The position numbers and the translations under genes were made by a program. This document shows, piece by piece, positions 15,918 to 19,989 of a DNA stretch of 19,989 nt (within the stretch, counting starts at the first letter, position 1; every line of letters begins with the position of its first letter). Below the pieces are notes generated by a model that saw only the letters and a program-made list of their open reading frames with translations, was not told where the DNA came from and searched no databases. This DNA comes from Cyanobacteriota bacterium (GTDB taxonomy: Bacteria; Cyanobacteriota; Cyanobacteriia; PCC-6307; Cyanobiaceae): NCBI GenBank assembly GCA_026389255.1, contig JAPLIF010000289.1:1-19989 (forward strand). Direction: 5' to 3'.

Positions 15918-16960
15918 GTGGCAACGCTTGAGGCTCGCCGCCAGGAGCGCCTTGAAGCCCTGGGACCCTCCCGCGCCCTGTTCCGAGACCTGATCGGCAA
16001 GGTGGGCAGCGGCGAGCACACCAGCACCGGCCTCAGTCGCCAGGAGGCCCGCGAGGCGATCGAGCTGATGCTCAAGGGGCAAGTTGACGCGGCCCAGATG
16101 GGCGCCTTTCTGATCGCGCACCGCATTCGCCGGCCGGCGCCCCAGGAGCTCAGCGGCATGCTGGATGGGTACCGGTCCCTGGGTCCAATCCTGACCACAC
16201 CGGGGAGCCGAGCCCTTTGCTCACCGCCCCGGTGCTGCCCCTGCTGGCTCTGACGCTGGCGGCGGCAGGAATCCCGGTGGTGCTGCACGGGGGCGACCCG
16301 ATGCCGGTGAAATACGGCATCACCCTGGCGGAGCTGTTCGCCGCCCTCGGCATCGAATGGCGAGGCCTGCCTTTGGAGACGGTGCAGGACCGCCTCGATC
16401 GCCATGGCCTGGCCCTGACCCACCAACCGGACCATTTCCAGGCCGCCGAACGGCTGGTGTTGATCAGGGATCTGATCGGCAAACGCCCCCCTGTGGCCAG
16501 CCTGGAACTGCTCTGGTCCCCGCACCAAGGCGAGCGGCTCCTGGTGAGCGGCTTCGTCCATCCCCCCACCGAAACCCGGGCCTGGGAGGCCCTGGCTGGG
16601 GCCGGCGAAACCGACCTCCTCACCGTTAAGGGGCTGGAGGGATCGACCGATCTGCCGACCACCCGGGCCGGGATCACGGCAAGGGTGCGTCAGGGTGCCG
16701 TGGAACGGATCCTGCTTCACCCCCGGGACCATGGCATCAGCGCGGCGGAGATCCCCTGGTCAGGGTTGGAGGATTGGCGCCGGGACGCCCAGTCGGCCCT
16801 GAGGGGGGAAGGCCCCTTGGCGGAGGCCCTGCTCTGGAATCTGGGGGCCTACCTGTGGCTGGCGGATCACCATGACGATCTGCCAACGGCCCTAGGGCAA
16901 GCCAGGGCCCTCCTGCAAGCCCGCAGCGGCGTCAGCAAAGGACTGGAGCTGGCTGCATGA
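15918..16960 (+). pseudogene. Anthranilate phosphoribosyltransferase-like (TrpD2/YbiB family) gene, broken by a short deletion
   Basis: Two frames encode one protein. The first, from the GTG at 15918-15920 (or a TTG at 15882), carries the helical N-terminal domain of the family: FRDLIGKVGSGEHTSTGLSR, EAIELMLKGQVDAAQMGAFL and ELSGMLDGYRSLGPIL, up to RALC near 16219. The second frame resumes at LTAPVLPLLALTLAAAGIPV and continues through VLHGGDPMPVKYGITLAELF to the TGA at 16958-16960. Between RALC and TAPV, relatives have about ten residues ending DGRSR, and these are missing. A 28-base deletion accounts for both the loss and the frame change and would restore a 356-residue protein, a normal length. 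Its substrate is unknown; TrpD2 proteins lack proven anthranilate activity and some bind nucleic acid. The stop overlaps the narM start (ATGA), so narM may depend on translation through this gene. Confidence 0.8.
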
Positions 16961-17454
16961 GCGAACCTTGCAACCCCCCAGGTCCAAAGGCCATCCACAA
17001 CAGGCTGTTTGACTTCGAAGCGGAATTCAGTGGCGATCTGCGTTGCCTCCCCATGGCGGTCCGCCGCAAGCTCGATCTGGCGGGAGTGAAGCTGAAACTG
17101 GTGCACTGGCTTGGCCTGAGCCCGGCCGAACGGCTAAACCTGTTGCAATGGAATGATGACGGGCAGGCGCTTCAGGAGCTGGGGGATTGGTTACTGGAGC
17201 GCAGCAAAAGCCTTCCCAACGGACCGGCCAAACCCTTGGAACCGGCCCACGCCTGTGGCTGGCAACAATCGGGGACCCTGCCTGGCGAGGTGGCCCTCTC
17301 CTGCGCCCAGCTGGGCCTAAAGATTGAGCCCCAACGCTGGGCCAACCTGGACGAATTGCAGCGGTTCGCCCTGGTCAAACTCAGCCACCCCGGCCATGAA
17401 CACCGCAACCTGCCGAGGGCCCTGGACGAATTTGGATTGCTAGCGGAATCGTGA
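16957..17454 (+). CDS. narM: Nitrate reductase-associated protein NarM
   Basis: 165 residues from the ATG at 16957-16959. It matches the cyanobacterial nitrate reductase-associated family (Nitr_red_assoc, NarM): LFDFEAEFSGDLRCLPMAVRRKLD at 17-40, VKLKLVHWLGLSPAERL, and the conserved end RFALVKLSHPGHEHRN then LPRALDEFGLL. NarM is needed for active ferredoxin-nitrate reductase (NarB) in Synechococcus; how it acts is not settled. No membrane segment or signal peptide is seen, so it is cytoplasmic. The gene overlaps the broken TrpD2-like gene by 4 bases and is followed by a 316-base gap before nrtA. It supports the reading that narB lies nearby outside the window. Confidence 0.88.
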   Translation: MSEPCNPPGPKAIHNRLFDFEAEFSGDLRCLPMAVRRKLDLAGVKLKLVHWLGLSPAERLNLLQWNDDGQALQELGDWLLERSKSLPNGPAKPLEPAHACGWQQSGTLPGEVALSCAQLGLKIEPQRWANLDELQRFALVKLSHPGHEHRNLPRALDEFGLLAES

Positions 17455-17770
17455 CCCCAGGGGCCGGCCGGCTGGGCACCAGTCCCCAGAAGCCATAAAA
17501 CAGGCCCAGCGAGTCAAGATTTTGGTAGCCATTGCGACCGCTGGACAAGACGCTCCATGGTTTTATTAATAAGTCGGTTAGCTTTGGGCGCCGAACTAGA
17601 CTTCCCAGATCAGTGCACTTCTTTGTGAAGCCTGGTCTTTGCACACCGGCCGCCCGCTCGCTGCTAATTGTGCTTATTTCGTGTAATGGGCACAAGATTA
17701 AATAAAAAGCCCCCCTTGGAGAGCCCTCTCCAATAACTAAAAAAAACCGTCCCTCTTTTCCTGCATTGAC
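17455..17770 (+). promoter_or_regulatory. Intergenic leader and promoter region of nrtA
   Basis: 316 bases without a gene and more AT-rich than the flanks. A candidate NtcA box, GTA-GCCATTGC-GAC (17525-17538, one mismatch), is followed 25 bases later by TATTAAT (17564-17570) as a possible -10. The spacing is slightly long, so this is tentative. A second AT-rich area (TGTAAT at 17682-17687, ATTAAAT at 17697-17703) could hold another start. Near the 3' end, TTGGAGAG-CC-CTCTCCAA (17716-17733) is a perfect inverted repeat ending 37 bases before the nrtA ATG. It is flanked by A-rich runs and has no T-run on the plus strand, so it is a leader hairpin rather than a terminator for narM. No tRNA or small protein was recognised. 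Confidence 0.45.
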
Positions 17771-19069
17771 ATGGCTTCGTTTTCGCGTCGCAAATTTCTG
17801 ATCACAGTAGCTGGCACGGCGGCTGGCACAGCCTTCCTAGCTGCCTGTGGCGGCCAGAAGTCGTCAACGAAATCAGAGGTTTCCCCAACAGGAAGCGCCA
17901 GCAACGAGGTCAAAGGAGCAACCCTGGGCTTCATTGCCCTGACGGACTCGGCGCCATTAATCATTGCTAAGGAAAAGGGCCTGTTTGCCAAGCACGGCAT
18001 GCCCGAGGTGAAACTCCTTAAACAAACGTCCTGGGCCGCAACCCGAGACAATCTTGAACTTGGCACTGGCGGTGGGGGGATTGATGGGTGCCATATCCTT
18101 AGTCCGATGCCCTATTTGCTGACGGCGGGGAAAATAACCAAGAGCAAACAACCACTGCCCATGTACATCCTTGCCCGGCTGAATTTGCAGGGTCAGGCCA
18201 TCTCAGCGTCGAAAGCCCTGCTGGATGCAAAACTCACGGTCAACAACAAAGAAGCCTTAGCCAAAGGTGCCAGTGGTCTGGGTAGAAAGCTGAAAGCCGC
18301 CGTCACATTCCCTGGGGGCAATCATGATCTCTGGATGCGTTACTGGCTGTCTGCTAATGGTATTGATCCCAACAAAGATGCCGATTTAGTTGTCGTTCCA
18401 CCTCCCCAGATGGTGGCCAACATGCAGACCGGAACCATGGACTTGTTTTGTGTGGGTGAACCCTGGAACCAGCGCCTAGTCAACAAAAAACTCGGTTATA
18501 CAGCTGCGCAGACCGGTGAAATCTGGAACAAACATCCCGAGAAATCGTTTGCGATGCGGGCCGACTGGGTCGACAAGAATCCCAACGCGTCCGTGGCCCT
18601 TCTCAAGGCCGTCCAGGAAGCCCAGATGTGGTGTGAGGACCCAGCCAATCTAGACGAAATGTGTGAAATTCTTGCCCAGGATAAATATATCAAGGCCAAG
18701 GTCGAAGACATTAAACCTCGCCTTACTGGAACCGTGGATTATGGTGATGGTCGCAATGTCAAAGACAGCTCCTACAAGATGTTGTTCTGGTCGGAGAATG
18801 CCTCCTTCCCCTTCAAAAGCCATGACACCTGGTTTGTCACCGAAGACATGCGCTGGGGATATTTGCCCGCCAATACGGATACGGCGGCACTGGTGAACAA
18901 GGTCAACCGGAGTGATCTCTGGAAAACGGCCGCCAAGGCCCTGGGCCAGGAACAGGCGATTCCCGCCAGTGATTCAAGGGGCAAGGAAACCTTCTTTGAC
19001 GGAGTTGTGTTTGACCCTGAGAATCCCAAGGCCTATCTCGATGCTTTGAAGATCAAAGCCCTGGCCTGA
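17771..19069 (+). CDS. nrtA: Nitrate/nitrite ABC transporter substrate-binding lipoprotein
   Basis: NrtA captures nitrate and nitrite in the periplasm and delivers them to the NrtBCD transporter. The 432 residues begin with a twin-arginine lipoprotein signal: SRRKFLI at 5-11 and lipobox LAAC with Cys26. A Ser/Thr-rich linker follows, then the binding domain: FIALTDSAPLIIAKEKGLF, TRDNLELGTGGGGIDG, HILSPMPYLLTAGKI, TFPGGNHDLWMRYWLSANGI, VVVPPPQMVANMQTG and FCVGEPWNQRLV, then KSHDTWFVTEDMRWGYLP and IPASDSRGKETFFDGV. These span the whole NrtA family and show no gap. The related bicarbonate-binding CmpA is a possible confusion, but the narM/nirA context favours nitrate. Base composition is visibly less GC-rich than in the genes to the left. 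Confidence 0.94.
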   Translation: MASFSRRKFLITVAGTAAGTAFLAACGGQKSSTKSEVSPTGSASNEVKGATLGFIALTDSAPLIIAKEKGLFAKHGMPEVKLLKQTSWAATRDNLELGTGGGGIDGCHILSPMPYLLTAGKITKSKQPLPMYILARLNLQGQAISASKALLDAKLTVNNKEALAKGASGLGRKLKAAVTFPGGNHDLWMRYWLSANGIDPNKDADLVVVPPPQMVANMQTGTMDLFCVGEPWNQRLVNKKLGYTAAQTGEIWNKHPEKSFAMRADWVDKNPNASVALLKAVQEAQMWCEDPANLDEMCEILAQDKYIKAKVEDIKPRLTGTVDYGDGRNVKDSSYKMLFWSENASFPFKSHDTWFVTEDMRWGYLPANTDTAALVNKVNRSDLWKTAAKALGQEQAIPASDSRGKETFFDGVVFDPENPKAYLDALKIKALA

Positions 19070-19093
19070 TTCCCTCCCTTCTCGACCGCCCCT

Positions 19094-19128
19094 ACCCCAG
19101 TCGCTCCGCCATGCCGGCTGGGGTTTTT
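19094..19128 (+). terminator. Rho-independent terminator between nrtA and nrtB
   Basis: ACCCCAGTCG (19094-19103) pairs with CGGCTGGGGT (19115-19124), a 10-bp stem with one T-G wobble and an 11-base loop, followed by five Ts. It lies 24 bases after the nrtA stop and 20 bases before the nrtB ATG. Partial termination here would give more nrtA than nrtB message, as expected for a binding protein upstream of its permease. Confidence 0.75.
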
Positions 19129-19148
19129 CGACCCAATCTTTGAACAAG

Positions 19149-19989
19149 ATGTCCCCCTCCGCTTCTGCGACATCCTTGTCGCAAACCACCCGGAGCCGCC
19201 TGTCGAATCCGGTGCTGCGCGGCGCGTTGCCCTACCTCGTCTGCATCGGCGCATTCCTGCTGGTCTGGCAGGCCCTGTCCCTGATCCTTGGCACAGGCCG
19301 ACTGCCGGGGCCCATCAATGTGATTACCGATACCTGGGATCCTTACATCAGCCAGCCGTTTTTCGACAATGGTGGCACCAGTAAGGGACTGGGCTGGCAG
19401 ATCCTGATCTCCCTACAAAGAGTAGCCCTCGGATATGGCCTTGCCGCCATCGTCGGCATCGCCGTCGGCGGCCTGCTGGGCTTGAACCGCTTCATCGGCA
19501 AAGGGTTTGACCCCGTCATTCAGGTGCTTCGCACCGTACCGCCCCTGGCCTGGTTCCCCATCTCACTGATGGTGTTTCAGAACGCCAACACCTCGGCAAT
19601 CTTTGTGATTTTTATTACGGCCATCTGGCCGATTATCATTAACACCGCTGTGGGCATTAAGGAGATTCCCGAGGACTATACCAATGTGGCCCGAGTCCTG
19701 AGGCTACGTAAAAGCGAATACATCCGTAATATCGTGATTCCCGCCACCGTTCCCTATGTATTCACAGGCTTGCGCATTGCTGTAGGACTGGCCTGGCTTG
19801 CGATTGTGGCCGCCGAAATGCTCAAAGCCGATGGGGGCATTGGCTATTTTATTTGGGATGCCTATAACGCTGGTGGCGATAGCAGTTCGAGTCAAATCAT
19901 TCTCGCTATTGTTTATGTAGGCCTTGTGGGGCTGGCCCTGGATCGTTTAGTGGCCTGGACTGGAACTCGAGTTGCCCAGGGGGGCCATT
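19149..19989 (+). CDS. nrtB: Nitrate ABC transporter permease (C-terminus runs off right edge)
   Basis: The frame is open from the ATG at 19149-19151 to the right edge: 280 codons with no stop. NrtB is the membrane permease of the nitrate/nitrite ABC transporter. Membrane helices are seen at LPYLVCIGAFLLVWQALSLI, VALGYGLAAIVGIAVGGLLGL, FPISLMVF, IFVIFITAIWPIIIN and ILAIVYVGLVGLAL. The conserved cytoplasmic loop that contacts the ATPase reads EDYTNVARVLRLRKSEYIRN followed by IVIPATVP. RTVPPLAWFPISL and AEMLKADGGIGYFIWDAYN are typical of NrtB and its relatives CmpB and SsuC. Known NrtB proteins are about 275-280 residues, so only a few codons are probably missing. nrtC and nrtD are expected next but are outside the window. 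Confidence 0.92.
   Translation, partial: MSPSASATSLSQTTRSRLSNPVLRGALPYLVCIGAFLLVWQALSLILGTGRLPGPINVITDTWDPYISQPFFDNGGTSKGLGWQILISLQRVALGYGLAAIVGIAVGGLLGLNRFIGKGFDPVIQVLRTVPPLAWFPISLMVFQNANTSAIFVIFITAIWPIIINTAVGIKEIPEDYTNVARVLRLRKSEYIRNIVIPATVPYVFTGLRIAVGLAWLAIVAAEMLKADGGIGYFIWDAYNAGGDSSSSQIILAIVYVGLVGLALDRLVAWTGTRVAQGGH

Noticed and set aside
15760..15924. N-terminal extension of NirA from an upstream in-frame start
   Set aside because: The added 55 residues are unconserved and would overlap the NtcA-type promoter; the ATG at 15757-15759 gives a normal family length.
17456..17475. Terminator after narM (CCCAG/CTGGG around a CCGGCCGG core)
   Set aside because: The stem is short and no T-run follows it on the plus strand, so termination is not supported.
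1..19989. CRISPR array, insertion sequence, tRNA/rRNA genes, HIP1 (GCGATCGC) repeats
   Set aside because: Reading the intergenic gaps showed no regularly spaced repeats, transposase, tRNA cloverleaf or rRNA sequence, and I did not find HIP1 octamers.

Overview
The window looks like chromosomal DNA from a GC-rich unicellular cyanobacterium of the Synechococcus/Cyanobium (picocyanobacterial) type. The evidence is a ferredoxin-type nitrite reductase, the cyanobacterial nitrate reductase partner NarM, NrtA/NrtB nitrate transport proteins, a DUF3685 (Ycf55-related) protein, a thylakoid photosystem I accumulation-factor-like protein, a CSP41-like atypical SDR and NtcA-type operators. No tRNA, rRNA, insertion sequence, phage gene or CRISPR array was found.

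Layout. Positions 1-3797 are all on the minus strand: hisA, then a tight run of a Fur-family regulator, a DUF3685 protein, the photosystem I accumulation-factor-like protein and the first 46 codons of fumC, which runs off the left edge. On the plus strand, 3916-5600 holds the CSP41-like SDR and a frameshifted HpsJ-like membrane protein gene. From 5643 to 15759 everything is again on the minus strand. In transcription order this is nirA, a helical-repeat/CbiX chelatase, cobA, a Ski2-like helicase gene that is broken, an OafA-type acyltransferase and an ammonium transporter. From 15918 to the right edge the plus strand carries a broken TrpD2-like gene, narM, nrtA and nrtB (cut by the edge).

How it works together. 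The right half is a nitrogen-assimilation island. NrtA/NrtB import nitrate or nitrite, NarM supports nitrate reductase, and NirA reduces nitrite to ammonium. CobA and the CbiX-type chelatase are placed to make the siroheme that NirA needs. Their three genes overlap by 4 bases each, so translation is probably coupled. The ammonium transporter lies about 5 kb away and has a perfect GTA-N8-TAC NtcA box in front of it. nirA has a one-mismatch box with a suitable -10 element. A rho-independent terminator between nrtA and nrtB should make the binding protein more abundant than the permease.

Most notable observations. (1) Three genes (helicase, TrpD2-like, HpsJ-like) each carry one frame-breaking lesion. 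Two of these are internal deletions that remove a conserved motif (helicase motif Ia; the DGRxRT segment of the TrpD2 family), while the rest of each reading frame is clean. This points either to very recent gene loss or to assembly errors. (2) The ammonium transporter has glutamate in place of the first pore histidine, as in yeast Mep1/Mep3. (3) The siroheme chelatase domain is fused to a long helical N-terminal region. I see no clear sign of a wholly new multi-gene system; the unusual content is in these individual features.
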